From contig CM023457.1 of assembly GCA_013339765.2 (NCBI GenBank), positions 30,521,911 to 30,585,910 of the forward strand: a stretch of 64,000 nucleotides of DNA. Reading direction: 5' to 3'. Below the pieces are notes generated by a model. The model was not told where the DNA came from. It was given only the letters and a program-made list of their open reading frames with translations, and searched no databases. The stretch comes from Haemaphysalis longicornis (lineage: Eukaryota > Arthropoda > Arachnida > Ixodida > Ixodidae). Positions 46,334 to 59,200 of this stretch are shown here, one piece after another. How positions within the stretch are numbered: position 1 is the stretch's first letter; every line of letters starts with the position of its first letter. The position numbers were made by a program, and so were the translations under genes.

Positions 46334-47084
46334 GTTGTTTGAATAACAGTCGAGCTTCGAAAGACGTATTTGTCAGGATTTTCTGAAAGCTTCGTGAGAG
46401 ACGAACCAGCCAGAATGTTACCCTTTTTTTGTATATTTTGGCTTTAAGAGTGCAAACACGTCATGTGACTAGCCAAGATAAGTAGGAGAGGGACGTTGCT
46501 AGGTGCTATGGAGGCTCCCACGATAGCACGTAACTGCAGCGACAGATTTGCCTCTAGGATATATTAGTATGAAACTATGCACCCATTGACCAAGTTCCGT
46601 AAAAAATGTTCGTGTCTTTTAGCCAGATTTGGCCACCTTGGCAATAAAAAATCTGGCAACACTGTTCATAAACCTGCTTAAATTGACGTCACGTCCACCA
46701 CAATTTTGTAATGCGTTTGAAATACTATAGGGGTCTCTCCCAGGTTCTCTTTTCTTCGTTGGCCCGGCTGAACAAGATAGGATGAAGTGCCACTGGTAGG
46801 GCACAATGTACAGTCATGGACAAAGGAAACGCGGAAACAAAAATGTGATTCAGAACACACAAATAGCGCGATTTATTTCCACGCAAGTCCAAATGACGCG
46901 TGGCTTAGTTGCAAAAACAAAGTTGGCAAATGTGGCTTTCCAAATATACCAATAGCGTGCCGTTATTGGACCGCAACAAACAGTATCTTTTTTTTTAATT
47001 CAGCGTGTTCCGGTTCATATTTTCTTGTTCGCATTTACATTGTCCATGACTGTACTGCCATCTGGAAGCGTTCAATGCACTCAC
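46334..47084. other. Anonymous intronic stretch with a small dispersed repeat
   Basis: A ~45-bp segment near 46520-46565 (GCACGTAACTGCAGCGACAG followed by ATTTGCCTC) recurs near 54952-54990 (GCACGTGATTGCAGCGACAG). Otherwise no supported feature. Confidence 0.4.
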
Positions 47085-47124
47085 GTGCTCACGAAGGTCA
47101 GGGCTCTCACTGTCAACGTCGTAC
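47085..47124 (-). CDS. Copine micro-exon (40 bp, C2A)
   Basis: It encodes YDVDSESPDLREH between acceptor TCCTGTACAG and donor GAGCAC|GTGAGT. This is the copine C2A loop YDVDS....L..HD with calcium-binding aspartates. Phases fit both neighbours (FKV before, DFLGQ after). Confidence 0.92.
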
Positions 47125-47197
47125 CTGTACAGGAAGGAGACAGAAAATATTCAGTCATCGAATTGCCGAGCAGATCTGCGAAAGGGTGGGTATTTAC

Positions 47198-47301
47198 ACT
47201 TTGAACATCAGCTCCCTGCACTCTTCGAAGCGGTATTCCAACGAGAACTTGGTCACAAAGTCCGGGTTGAGGCAGTCACAAATCGTCTCCGTGCGCGCAA
47301 C
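47198..47301 (-). CDS. Copine exon (C2A)
   Basis: It reads VARTETICDCLNPDFVTKFS and YRFEECRELMFKV, matching copine C2A (GRTE.I...LNP.FV). Acceptor CTCATTTCAG; donor AAAGT|GTAAAT is my choice because it gives phase 2, which fits the next exon. Confidence 0.93.
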
Positions 47302-47505
47302 CTGAAATGAGAGTCAATTGGCAACACATGCGATCAGGAGGAGCGCGAGCGCATTTCTGTCGAAACTCTTCACGCTTTCATTTCATTCCACTAGCTGGTG
47401 ATAGCTGCAGTGTCGGCCGGGCCATATCCGGCCGCGGCCTATAGAACCTATTGTATATAAAAGAGAAAGAAGTTTGTTCAGAACCTATGCTCATGCATTT
47501 CGTAC

Positions 47506-47602
47506 CTCCTGCCATCCGTTGCTGTCGCTTGTGTCGAAGTCGAGGGTGTACAGAACGCACATGGGGTCGGATTTGGAGAAGAGATCCGCATTTTTGAGGC
47601 GC
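47506..47602 (-). CDS. Copine exon (start of C2A), most upstream exon found
   Basis: It reads RLKNADLFSKSDPMCVLYTL and DFDTSDSNGWQE, matching copine (CR.L...D.FSKSDP..V.Y). Acceptor TTCAACAG, donor CAGGAG|GTACGA. The exon begins in phase 1, so a further upstream exon coding for the N terminus must exist; I could not locate it in the window. Confidence 0.93.
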
Positions 47603-47703
47603 CTGTTGAAGAACAGTTAAGCGGTTACAGTTCAAAAATGATACTGTCACTAAGTGAGAGAAACATGTGTACTGTCTGTTCAGTCCTTTCGAGGGACCTA
47701 CAC

Positions 47704-47721
47704 TCACGCCCGCACACGCAC

Positions 47722-47766
<45 letters not shown>

Positions 47767-47781
47767 ACCAGCACACCACCA

Positions 47782-47852
<71 letters not shown>
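47704..47852. repeat. (CA)n microsatellite
   Basis: A long CA run with a few CCA interruptions. It starts about 100 bases upstream of copine exon 47506-47602. All frames of CVCV or HTHT type are artefacts. Confidence 0.97.
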
Positions 47853-47854
<2 letters not shown>

Positions 47855-47882
47855 AACGACACCAAGGATGATTGCTGTACTG

Positions 47883-48040
47883 GATGGGAGCAGTCTGTCT
47901 TGATTTTTACCCAACCGGCCAAACCGCTTCCGCTCACTGACTAGCCAGAGTGATTATTAATAATTACCAGTTACTCTGGCTAGTCAGTGAGCGGAAGCGG
48001 TTCGGCCGGGTGGGTGAAATCAACTATGACTGCTCCCATC
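47883..48040. mobile_element. Fold-back element with ~69-bp arms
   Basis: The left arm 47883-47951 and right arm 47973-48040 are inverted copies (outer end GATGGGAGCAGTC; inner CTGACTAGCCAGAGT) with a 21-base centre. The inner ~45 bp are nearly perfect and the outer part has several mismatches. It lies in the copine upstream intron. Confidence 0.85.
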
Positions 48041-48961
48041 GCCGCCATTATGCGACACTAACTAGACCGTTGCAGCGGCGAGCTCTGTAAAGCGCGAATA
48101 ATGGAAGTGGTGTATAATTGGGCAAGTCATTTGCCTATATATTGTATACTTTTCGGTGCACACCTTAAGATCCGCGCGACGCGTTTCACGTATACCACTG
48201 CAGCTGAGTCCCCGATAGCGACGATGATGATCATGATTTCAGGCTTCACGGCGCAAGGCCGACAAAGGCACAGGCGCTGTGGACAATGGTGAATGAGATG
48301 AGAAGGATTGTAATAAAGACAGTAGTACAAAATCTACAAAGACAATCGGTATGTAGGGCCATATTAAATATAATGAGTACAGGCACCTAAGGGTGTAAAG
48401 CTTGAGGTTCCGGCGTTGTTATACAACACGTCATGAACACAGGTAGGTATGGACAGTATGATATGTGTTTAAATTAAACGTCATCTGCAAGGTAGCTAAA
48501 AACATTTTGTAAAATATCAAGGGATGGTCTGCAAGACATATTGAAGGGTGCAAGGGATGGTTATATGTTATGTGTAAGCTTCATTAAAGTGACGTTTCCT
48601 TTCAATTTTGAAATCTTACACTCAATAAGCATATTAAGGACAAATATCTGCCCCCTCACCCCCACATCGAAGCGACATTCCGTTCCCATTACATGTTGGA
48701 AGCGATATTGAATCCCAGCAAAACTGTGCTTTTCGCGTTATTCTTTGTTTTGGCTATCCACCGTACTCAAGCGTCACAGTAATGAAAAATCGTGCAGAGT
48801 TGATTTCATTATCACTGCGCCGCCAACATGCTCGACTAACACTTTTGCATAAATTGTATCATAATGACCGCTTACGTGGTGACATCTTTTTACTTACCCA
48901 CTGTTACATTTCTACGACGCGAATATTTTTACAGTGTAAAGCGTATCGCATGTCGTTAGTG

Positions 48962-48968
<7 letters not shown>
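48041..48968. other. Anonymous stretch
   Basis: No supported feature is present. A repeat-like segment with GATGATGATCATGA lies near 48220. Confidence 0.4.
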
Positions 48969-49021
<53 letters not shown>

Positions 49022-49042
49022 TATATATATATAATATATATA
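48969..49042. repeat. (TA)n microsatellite
   Basis: A TA run with two interruptions, just before the fold-back element at 49092. Confidence 0.95.
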
Positions 49043-49091
49043 GCGAATCAGAATAGGAAAATGAGGGGTTCGTTGAAATAATACAGAAATA

Positions 49092-49344
49092 AGAGTTGGC
49101 AGTCAAGAAAACCTCGGAAAGCAAAGGGGAGGATGTGGTAGGTCATTGAAACAGATGAAGATTTTGGAAAGAAAGAAAGTGGAGAAAAAATGCCCGCCAG
49201 GTGGGATCCGAACCCACGACCTCCAGAATACCGGTCTGGCGGGCATTATTTCTCCACTTTCTTTCTTTCCAAATGCTTCATCTGTTTAAATGACCTACCA
49301 CATTCTCCCCTTTGCTTTCCGAGGTTTTCTTCACTGCTAACTCA
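49092..49344. mobile_element. Fold-back element with half-tRNA loop
   Basis: The left arm 49092-49199 and right arm 49237-49344 are inverted copies of about 108 bp with roughly ten differences (inner ends TGCCCGCCA / TGGCGGGCA). On the minus strand the 37-base centre, flanked by the arm ends, reads GACCGGTATTCTGGAGGTCG followed by TGGGTTCGGATCCCACC. This looks like the anticodon-to-T-arm half of a tRNA, with a B-box-like GGTTCGGATCC and a perfect T-stem (GTGGG/CCCAC). The arms could let the whole 253 bp form one hairpin. It lies between two TA microsatellites. Confidence 0.85.
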
Positions 49345-49359
49345 TATATTATATATATA

Positions 49360-51125
<1,766 letters not shown>

Positions 51126-51260
51126 CTACAGGACACGCTGATTTCCACCTGCGTGGCAGGAGCGATGACACGCGTCGAATGGCACGACGACGTCCGTTTA
51201 TCCATTTCCAGCCGCTCCCTCGAACTGCCGGCTGTTCGCTCGCGTCCGGCAAAAGCCCGC
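51126..51260 (-). other. Exon-like segment, related to 2187-2334
   Basis: A minus-strand open frame ends SLLPRRWKSACPV just before CTGTAG|GTGAGTTA, a strong splice donor (exon end 51126). It is similar to 2187-2334 in DNA, frame and donor. The function is unknown. The longer plus-strand frame across it (51011-52024) has no family features and is probably a shadow. Confidence 0.4.
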
Positions 51261-52214
51261 ACCGAGGGCAGTCCGCAACTGGGCGTGCTTCACATATCCT
51301 TTTTAGACAACGGAGAAAAAGATATCGAAAACAGTGTATGGACGGGAAAGCAAAAACCCCGCAACAGTTCTGGAGAGGAGCGATGCAATACCGTATTACA
51401 TGGACGCGTGAAAGCCGGAAACGCCTGTGCACAAGTGTTTTCTTTCTGTCCCTCGCCCACTTCAGTTATTCCCGCCGCTTTTTGTGCTGCCTTTATTCTT
51501 TTTTCACGGTTCGCGACAGTGTCAGCTCTTATCTGTGCTCCAGATGTTCTTCCTTATCTGTGCAGATAAGAATGAACATACAAGAAGTGTCCATGCTCAG
51601 CTATTCGCACATTGTTTCCTGTCCATTCAAAATTTTCACCGTAAATATTGTTAGTTGTGCAATAAACGGCCGCCGGATGGCGCCAAGTGTACTGCAGCGC
51701 TTTTGCACTTGCTCAATAGACGCCGTGACTCACCGCCGGGCACCGTCCGCGCTTTTGTCACTTTTGTCGCCCTTGCCTTCGTTTGTACGGGGCGTATTAT
51801 CTTGCAAGCAGGATGGCAGCGTGGCGGTCGCTCGTCGTTTCTTTTGGCTCCTCGCAAAGGTGCCGCAATCTGCGCCCTTCGCGCTGTGGCTATGCTTCAC
51901 ACTCCACAAAAAACTAGTAGCAAATATAAAACACGAAGGAAGCATGGAGGCGGATGCGTTAGTTGCCGTGGCCTTCAATGGGCCGGGGTGCATCGGCGAT
52001 CGCCGGAGCGGCTTTATGGGCTAATAGTGCTCTTATTTTGGAGTGTCGCTGTGAATGAGGAATTGTCGGACGCGTAGGTATTGTGTGCCCACCTTGAGGG
52101 ACTACTCAGGACCGAAAAATGGCCGTTCTGACTGGCGCCCCTAGCTAAGCTCCTGTTCACGCGTTTCATAGCTGTTTGACGGCGTTTTTTTTTTCTTCTG
52201 TATTTCTACGTACC
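51261..52214. other. Anonymous GC-rich stretch
   Basis: Open frames overlap on both strands (one of 337 codons on plus, ending at 52024), with Arg/Cys/Ser-rich translations that match nothing I know. I do not call a gene. Confidence 0.35.
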
Positions 52215-52265
52215 ATGTATACCAAAAATGGCAACGTGCGGCCCGTGGGCCGCACGCGGGGAAGT
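52215..52265. mobile_element. Possible hAT-type orphan terminus
   Basis: AACGTGCGGCCCGTGGGCCG, a short palindrome, resembles the TGCGGCCCGC motif near many hAT ends. No partner or TSD was found. Confidence 0.3.
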
Positions 52266-52350
52266 ATTATGCGGCCCCGGCACGACGTCTGAACCCCCCT
52301 TCCCTTGTCACTTCGTATCTGAAGGCTGACATGGCAATTTTAACCTCAAA

Positions 52351-52352
52351 TG

Positions 52353-52451
<99 letters not shown>

Positions 52452-52536
52452 CGCGCGCCGATGCAACGCAGGCGATGAGCCGCGCCGTAGTGGAGGGCTC
52501 CGGATTAATTTTAACCACCTGCAGGTGATCTTTAAC
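52351..52536 (-). mobile_element. Ruka-type SINE, 5'-truncated, with long GATT tail
   Basis: The body (GTAGTGGAGGGCTCCGGATT, as read on plus) is present but the tRNA-like head is missing. The tail is a TGAT run of ~100 bases at 52353-52450. Confidence 0.88.
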
Positions 52537-52592
52537 GTCCTTGTTCATCCACCTCATCCGATCTGTCCTTGTTCATCCACCTCATCCGATTA
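52537..52592. repeat. 28-bp tandem duplication
   Basis: GTCCTTGTTCATCCACCTCA-type units start at 52537 and 52565, exactly at the truncated end of the SINE. It may be a by-product of the aborted insertion. Confidence 0.85.
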
Positions 52593-53244
52593 GGAAGTTT
52601 CGCTGCGGGCTCGGTCCTCTCGCCAACCCTCCCCCAGTTTTCACCTCAGTGGGCGGGGGCTGCACGGGCGTGATTGCCTGCCTCTTCCACAACCTCAGGC
52701 TCACTGGACAAGCATTTCATGAGGATCAAAATACCGTATGACCTTTCAGCTGCCGGGACGTCTGCTATCATCAACCGACGATTTCGACGGTGTCGTTGAT
52801 GCGGTCCGTGAACCCACTCCAAATGATTCGCTGTTTCATCGAGGGAAGAAAACTAGTGCATTGTCGCTAGAGACAATGTACTCAACCTCGACAATAAACC
52901 GCGATAAGACGCTCACGCGAAGTATCGAAGCCCCTTTTTTTAAGATAAGGACAGTTAAAACGCGAAGCTTTCTCCCATGCAATCTGAATCAAAGCCGAAG
53001 TCCAAAAGCCAGGCTGCTTCGACTGTGTCGTAATGGCCATATTCTCTTTTCTTGAAGTGCAAAAGGCACGCCAATGTGTTCCAGACTGGTTGTCACGAGT
53101 GGAGAAGTTAACAAAAATGAAAAATATTTTAGCAGTCAGCACTGTATCCTAGAGTGGAACAGTGATTTTATGTCTTAGTGTAACGGGTTTGCTTTGTTTT
53201 TGTGTATTATGTTTGTAACAGCGGTGTTTGTCTGGAAATAAAGA
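52593..53244. other. Anonymous stretch
   Basis: No supported feature is present. Confidence 0.5.
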
Positions 53245-53335
53245 AGAAAAAAGTCGCAATGCTGCAATCGGATAGACGTTGGCTTCTTAACGCGAGGGAC
53301 CCAGGTTCGAATCCGACCACGGAAAGTCTTTTTTT
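53245..53335 (+). mobile_element. Second tRNA-related SINE-like family, copy 2
   Basis: CAATCGGATAGACGTTGGCT ... GAGGGACCCAGGTTCGAATC with a good B box (GGTTCGAATCC), followed by a T-run. Related to 7640-7785 and 58800-58890. Confidence 0.6.
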
Positions 53336-54064
53336 TTTCTTGAGGGGGTTCGCGTTTTATGATCATCGTCATCATCATAATCCTGTGCCCTTTGTGCAAA
53401 AACATTGCGTAAAGTTGGCTTTCCTGCAGTGCATTTCAGTGGTACGATTTACGGCCTAAGCGGGTCATAAAAATCCTACCTTTAAAAATCTCTCAGCCTG
53501 GCAGCAACGGCGAGTTGCATGATTGTATGTAGTGAGAAACAATATGACGTCGCGAATGGGCATCTGCAACCACATCGGTCGTTTTGCCCACGAAATTGGA
53601 GTTGCAAATGGGGGCACCCAGACCGCTACGGGACCTACTCCTCGTCGATTGAGAGGACAATCCGATCAACCACCTCATTTCGTGCTGCAGTATTTTGCTG
53701 CGAATTCACACGCGCAGACGTCACCGGAAGCTTACGATAACAATATTGATACTGCTCGCGTCGTGAAATAGAGTAGCACAAACAAAGCCTTGCCCAAGAG
53801 ACAATTGCAAGAGGGAAACACGGCGTTAGTGTCTGGCTAGCTGGGCTTCAGCAAGCGTGGCGTCATGCAGCGCGGAGTGTTGTGTGAAGGTCACTTGACG
53901 TGGCGCATGAACAAGCTCAGGAGTGTATGTGGCTGCCAAAAACCGCCTTATCATAGTTAAAAGATTATTTAAGGTGTTTTATCAACACAAAAGTGCAGCT
54001 CGTTCATGCTATTGTTTCTTCAGCAGATTTATTTGTCAGGATTTTTTTTTAACTTTCACACAAG
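53336..54064. other. Anonymous stretch
   Basis: No supported feature is present, apart from short ATC triplets near 53363. Confidence 0.45.
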
Positions 54065-54315
54065 ATTACTATGATGATGGTGATGACAACTTTATTTTCC
54101 CCAAAACCGAGTGAAATGAAGAAGGGGAAGTGGGAGTCTTCCTGGATTCCTCCCCTTAAGATGGCGGCCTGCAGCCCTTGGGCACGAGCGGCATGTTCGA
54201 CCAGTTGGACCACCGTGACCTGGGTCGAAGCTAAGCAAAACGTTCTCCCACTGCTGCGCAGTGGTAATGCGTAAGTGTTCTCGTAGAGTTAGTGGCTGAA
54301 CACCAAGCCTAAATC

Positions 54316-54368
<53 letters not shown>

Positions 54369-54830
54369 CTGTATTAGAATAAAGGAGAGAGGTCTGCTGA
54401 CATGTATTCGCCTACATGCTACCCTGCGGGGATAAGGTGAAGGGAATAAAGGCTCTAAAGGAAGCAGGGCGAAAGAGAGGAGGTAAAAAGGAAGAGGTAA
54501 AAAATGAGGTAATATGGAGTGTTAAGTTACGTAAACTCCACATGGTCTCACAGGATGTGTGGCTTCGCTGGGTGGCACCACTCCCGCTGATCCTTGTAAA
54601 TGTCGAGATAAATGTGGCTCATTACTGCAGGATTGGGGAAGGCATTAGCCTGCAGCTGACGCCAGGCTACAGATTGACGTCTGTTGAGCGTGGGATATTT
54701 CTGGCGCTCCATGCGATAGTGTCGAGTGATGTCCCCGTAGGTAACCAGCATCTCCACAGCCCCCTGGTTCGAGCCAGCAGCGTCGTCAGCGAAATCCCGG
54801 GAGCTCAAACTTCGGGTCCGCCTCAAAAAA
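54065..54830 (-). pseudogene. LINE ORF2 C-terminal relic, minus strand, split by a GA run
   Basis: The frame 54826-54548 reads GAVEMLVTYGDITRHYRMER, then NRRQSVAWRQLQANAFPNPA, the conserved segment after RNase H in many tick LINEs. About 190 bases with a (GA)n run (54318-54366) follow. Then ITTAQQWENVLLSFD and, after a frame change, AARAQGLQAAI appear near 54270-54170, the usual C-terminus. The Cys/His segment between them is lost. The 3' UTR ends with AATAAAGTTGTCATCACCAT near 54075. Confidence 0.7.
54318..54366. repeat. (GA)n microsatellite
   Basis: A GA run within the LINE relic. Confidence 0.95.
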
Positions 54831-56789
54831 TGTTACCATTTTGTGTTGACTTTCCTGTCCTCAGCGGAAAAGAAGCCATGTGGCAAGTCAGACAAAGTAA
54901 GACAGCATGAGGGGCGAGAAACGCTTGCAGCTGCTTATGCGGCGTCCATGACGGCACGTGATTGCAGCGACAGATTTCCCTCAAGTATATGTCGGCATGG
55001 AACGACATGACAATTGCTAAAAGCTTTCGAGGTTAATTGCACATCGAATTTGCCAGTACAGATAAAATCATATGTATTGCGCACGCCCACTGAATATTGC
55101 ACCACACGTAACCAAGAACGCTAGCATGCGTAAGGAACTCAATCAATACAACGCTTACGGAACCGACTTGCAAAGGGAGCACAAGTATAGACTTGCTTTA
55201 GCTGATACCAGTTCTTATTGCCTCAACAAAAATGGATCGTTGCCAGTGGTGAGACCTTGAAGAATTAAAATATTCCACAGCTCATTCTTATGACAGATAG
55301 ACTTGCAGATTGCACACCAGGGGACGGACGGCACCAGACTGCTTGCCGCAACGGAAGCCTGATTGATTCTGTGTGCGTGGCCGGGCCTCTCACGAGACCA
55401 GCGCGGTGGCTAATGATCAAAGTGGCTCGCAAGCGCTGATGATGATAGGCGTTGAAGGGGTATGATGCTGATTCTGATGATGATAATGCGGACTACTCAT
55501 AAATTAAACGCGGACATGCTAGTTTTCGAACATATTTATAATGTACAGCGGGCTTGAATTTTCCTGTAATTTTTTATATCTAACTTAACAGCCGTGTCAA
55601 AAGTAAGCGGGGAATCCAAAACAAGATGTGCAAAAGAACGTAACAGGCGGCATCCCTTTGCACTTCCGCCTCCGAGCATGGCGCGGGTTATGCTATTCAT
55701 AAGCTTTCAAAGTGCCCATATTTTTGTTGTTAAAAAAAAAGAGCCGATCGTAAGGGGAGGAACCTTTTTCTCACCGCGAACTTCACATACAAGAATCGCT
55801 ATCACTGACAAACGTTGTGCACCGGGTAGTTCGTAAGCGATTTTAATAGAGCGGTGTTACTGTGTGGTTCAAGTTCAAGCCTTCATTAGCTGAGGAATTT
55901 TCCTGCAATTTCAATTGCGGTTGGAAATAATCAAATAATCATCAACAAACCTGAAACTGTTGCCCTTTCCTCCAAGCTGCTATAGCTTGCAACTGACTAT
56001 GACTGGCGACGATGATGACAATGAGGATGATGATGAAGACATTTACGAACTTTTGTTTTAAGTCTTAACAGGGAACCGCGACCGCTAATAGGAAAATGCA
56101 ACTGCAAGCTTTGCAGAGAATGCCCATGCACCAAATCATCCGTTTAGCGAGACTTTCGCTTAACAAAACTTGAGCAGCTAAAAATGTTGGCGCTACAAAG
56201 TCAATTCATAACAGTTCCTACCAAAATGCCCTGTGCGTCTTATCATCGCGTGCCCTATGGATAGGAGGCAGCCGGGCAGGTGCGCCTTACACCTGTGCAT
56301 ATTTTCTTGCCGCAAAAAAACGTTCGCCCCAGCAGCGTTAACCTCCGGTGGGCACTAGTGCTAAATAACACAAATGACGGAGATGGCAACTATTCTGTCA
56401 TTGTTTTATCTGTCACTACTCTGACAGCTCGACGTCTGCTCTTTGTTCTTTACTCACAGGGAAAAAGAAACAATGCAGCGCAAGTGTCCACGTCAGATCT
56501 ATTGTAGCAACACCCGCAGATGCTTTCCTTAAATATATCTGCTTTGATCTGATCCTGTAAGAACACAATACATCTTGAACGTCTGTCTTTATTTATTTTG
56601 CTCTGAACTAAAATGCATTCAACAGGGTTTTCTTGCCCTATAGGGCACAAACTTCTATCCTACGCAGTCCGACTCTCCGACAGCAATGCTCGAGCCTTGC
56701 TACGGATAAAGTTGCCTTCTTATCTCTCGCATCACTTTGGTAGGTATACATTGTATTCCGTTACTTTTTCTGCCAAAAAAAAATTGGGG
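54831..56789. other. Anonymous stretch
   Basis: No supported gene is present. The dispersed ~45-bp repeat shared with 46520 lies at 54952-54990. Triplet-rich DNA (GATGAT) occurs at 55440-55490 and 56005-56035. Confidence 0.45.
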
Positions 56790-56965
56790 AAGCTTGCATG
56801 AAGTCAGGCAAGGCTTGAACCATAGCGAAACTGTACGATTGTTTTTTTTCTAAGTAAGCACTGAAGGACACAGCCTCACGCTTGCAGTAGGTTGAATTGT
56901 TATTTACATGTTCCGTCGTCACCTCATATCCATCTACATCGTCCGTCTTCCCCATGCCGATCACA
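56790..56965 (+). repeat. Diverged direct repeat, copy 1
   Basis: AGGCAAGGCTTGAACCATAG ... CACTGAAGGACACAGCCTCA ... ACATGTTCCGTCGTCACC is matched in order and spacing at 59010-59200. It is an unclassified dispersed repeat. Confidence 0.65.
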
Positions 56966-57008
56966 TGGACTAGCGTCTCAAGATCTCAACCGATCTCAAC
57001 TTAGCGAT

Positions 57009-57296
57009 CTAACCTCGCCATTTCCACCAGTTCGGCTCATCAAATCGAATTTCCAGGGAATCTTCGCGCAGTTGTAGTATTCTATCCCGATTCATGGCTC
57101 TCTCTCGCTGGCCATACTTGGAGTCTTCGGCTCGTTGTCGCCTCTTCGCAGCATTATCCACGGTTAATCGAGGTGGGTCGGAGCGCCGTCGAAGTTGGTA
57201 TTGTTGAACAGATTCACGTCGCGCTTCTCGGTACGCGGCTTCTTCCTCGAGCGTGCGCACTTCCGGCGGGCGCCCATCTACGCGCGCGGAGTGCAC
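57009..57296 (-). other. Arg/Glu-rich open frame of unknown function
   Basis: A 95-codon minus-strand frame with charged repeats (LEEEAAYREARRESVQQYQL, AAKRRQRAEDSKYGQRERAM). It recalls a widespread arthropod type of R/E-rich repeat protein, often carried in repeats, with units like 'AxKRxRRAxDPEYRxRE'. It lies between the two copies of the 56790/59010 repeat. It could be a real small gene, an exon or a mobile-element frame. No promoter or splice sites can be asserted. Confidence 0.4.
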
Positions 57297-58799
57297 GGCG
57301 CACGCGCGCCTTTCCCGGAGTCGTGTCGAGGTCCCGCGGAGCAGGTGTTGTGCCAGCTGTGGCGGCGCGGGTCACACAGATTTCCGAACTTGCGTGCTGA
57401 AGTTCTTCATGGACTGGCGGGGCCCGGGATCGTTTTGTCCGAAGGCGTTCACATTTCTTCCAAAGCGGAGCGCGTCAGCACGCGCTAGAACCTTCGCGAA
57501 CTGGGCATCTGTTGCGCGACCTGTCTTGTGCTCCCCCTTGAGGCGCGGTCGCACGTGAACTGTTCTTTTTTTGTATTTTTGGCGAGTGCTACGCGCAAGC
57601 CTGAACGACGCTGGGCGCTCCTTGTGAGGCGCGTGCTCACTTGCGCGGTAAATGGCGGGAGTAATTCTGACCCGGGGTTTTCTGATAACGCCGCACACAT
57701 TACGGCCAGCAATAACAGCCCCGCTGTTACTAAGTGTGATAGTACTGGCTCCCATAATGCTGTAAAGTGTTGTTGGCCTGGGTACCTGAAAAGAAAAAAA
57801 AACAATATTGCCAACGGTTTGTCTGAGTATGCCACGTAATATCTTGCGAAAGAAGCATACATTCTTGCTTATAAAGCGTCGTGCAATGCCCCGCAGAATA
57901 TATGTGATACTCCGTGGATTTCTACCACTTTGATAGGCTTCAAGTACGCACGCAGATTTCGAAGTACGGCGCAGATTCCATGGGGTCGATCCTTATAGCC
58001 CTTGCGTTCAAAGTTATTATGATAGATCGCTTTACTGGTTGCTTGCCCCAGCATGTACCAAGCTTATGAAGCACTGGCTAATTCATTACTGGGGATATGT
58101 GCTCTCCTGTGGGTTTGTAGCAGTTAGCTAGACCAGCAGCAGCAACTGTCGGGTACGCGTCTGTTAGGCCTAACGTTTAGCTTTGGCGTTTTACAGCGCA
58201 TACTTAGTAAGAAACTCTATGTTACAGCGTTAACCGGTACTTGCAGTTTGGCGTACAATGAATACAATAAGTACAAAGAGTACTTTTTCCACCGGTACCG
58301 GGTGACGACGTTAACCTTAAAGCACGACGATAGGCCCAACGTCCTATGTTCAGCTTAGTTGAGCATTACGACGCGCCAAGCAACCCAGTACATTATGAAC
58401 GGAGAAATACCGATGGGCTTTATAAAAGTTTCATGAAAGATGTTTCACAAATCTCATTAGCGATTTTTTTCCGCTAAACCGGAAAAGGTGGGCGATTTGT
58501 GCTTTCGCACTTAAATTATCCACCTAACAGTAGCCGCAAGGATACGCGGAAAAACACCCTTTTTTTTGAAAAATATCAGAATAACAAACAAATAATGCAC
58601 CTCTCCGTCTAACGACGACGATGGTTGAACGCGAAGCTTTCTCGTGAAGGATTCTTTGGTTGACCAATCCTACATTGCGAATCTGTGCTACTCTGGGGGT
58701 ACGCAACCTCCTTACCCACACCAACACTTGGGTGGGCACTCCGTAGGCCTAACGGTTGGATTTGGAGTGCTCGGCGCGAATCGGTACCTGCTGCTTGGC
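57297..58799. other. Anonymous stretch
   Basis: CG-rich sequence at 57230-57540 passes into AT-richer DNA. No gene is supported. Confidence 0.4.
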
Positions 58800-58890
58800 G
58801 TTCGCTTCTACCATGTCGAGATGAAGCATTCGGATAGACGACGGCTTCAGGTTCGATTCCGGCCACCGGAAGTTTTTTTTTTTCTTTCAC
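58800..58890 (+). mobile_element. Second tRNA-related SINE-like family, copy 3
   Basis: CATTCGGATAGACGACGGCT then CAGGTTCGATTCCGGCCACC, with B box GGTTCGATTCC and a following T-run. Sequence near 58643 (GTGAAGGATTCTTTGGTTG) also matches the lead of copy 1. Confidence 0.55.
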
Positions 58891-59009
58891 TTTACCCACG
58901 GTCATTCATCATTATCGCTAGAAAAAGTTGGCTTCTCTGCAGGGCGTATTGGCGTACAATGGCATGAGTGACGACACTAGAGCTTCCCTTTAACAACTTT
59001 GGAAGCTTA

Positions 59010-59200
59010 CACTAAGTCGCACAAGGCTTAAACCATAGCGTAGCTGCAGGATTTCTCTATACGGGATCCCTGAAGGACACATCACCACGAATTTACACAA
59101 GTTTGAAATTGTTTGTTTACACGTGCCGTCGTTGCTTTGCACGTGCTAGTAGCAGTCATCGTCATATGCATCGATATCGTCCTGTTCCTTATGCCAAGCA
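59010..59200 (+). repeat. Diverged direct repeat, copy 2
   Basis: Partner of 56790-56965: CACAAGGCTTAAACCATAGC ... CCCTGAAGGACACATCACCA ... ACACGTGCCGTCGTTGC. Confidence 0.65.

Larger units (their letters stand above)
25236..47602 (-). other. Copine gene, minus strand (13 exons seen, first exon missing)
   Basis: Copines are calcium-dependent phospholipid-binding cytosolic proteins with two C2 domains and a C-terminal von Willebrand A-like domain; they move to membranes when calcium rises. Exons in order are 47602-47506, 47301-47198, 47124-47085 and 43803-43727 (C2A), 43414-43380 and 43308-43280 (linker and start of C2B), 42845-42595, 42514-42440, 40776-40723 and 40658-40597 (C2B to the A domain), 37783-37427, 33624-33464 and 25554-25347 (A domain to stop). 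Together they code for about 515 residues, near the normal size of 530-560 once the unlocated N-terminal exon is added. Introns reach 7.9 kb and are packed with mobile elements. Two 1-nt frame breaks are noted in the exon entries. Confidence 0.9.

Noticed and set aside
47378..47944. Frames of up to 178 codons with CVCV and HTHT runs
   Set aside because: They cross the CA microsatellite at 47704-47852; the flanking parts match no family and overlap copine sequence on the minus strand.
49200..49236. Candidate tRNA gene in the fold-back loop
   Set aside because: Only the anticodon-to-T-arm half is present; no acceptor or D arm can form.
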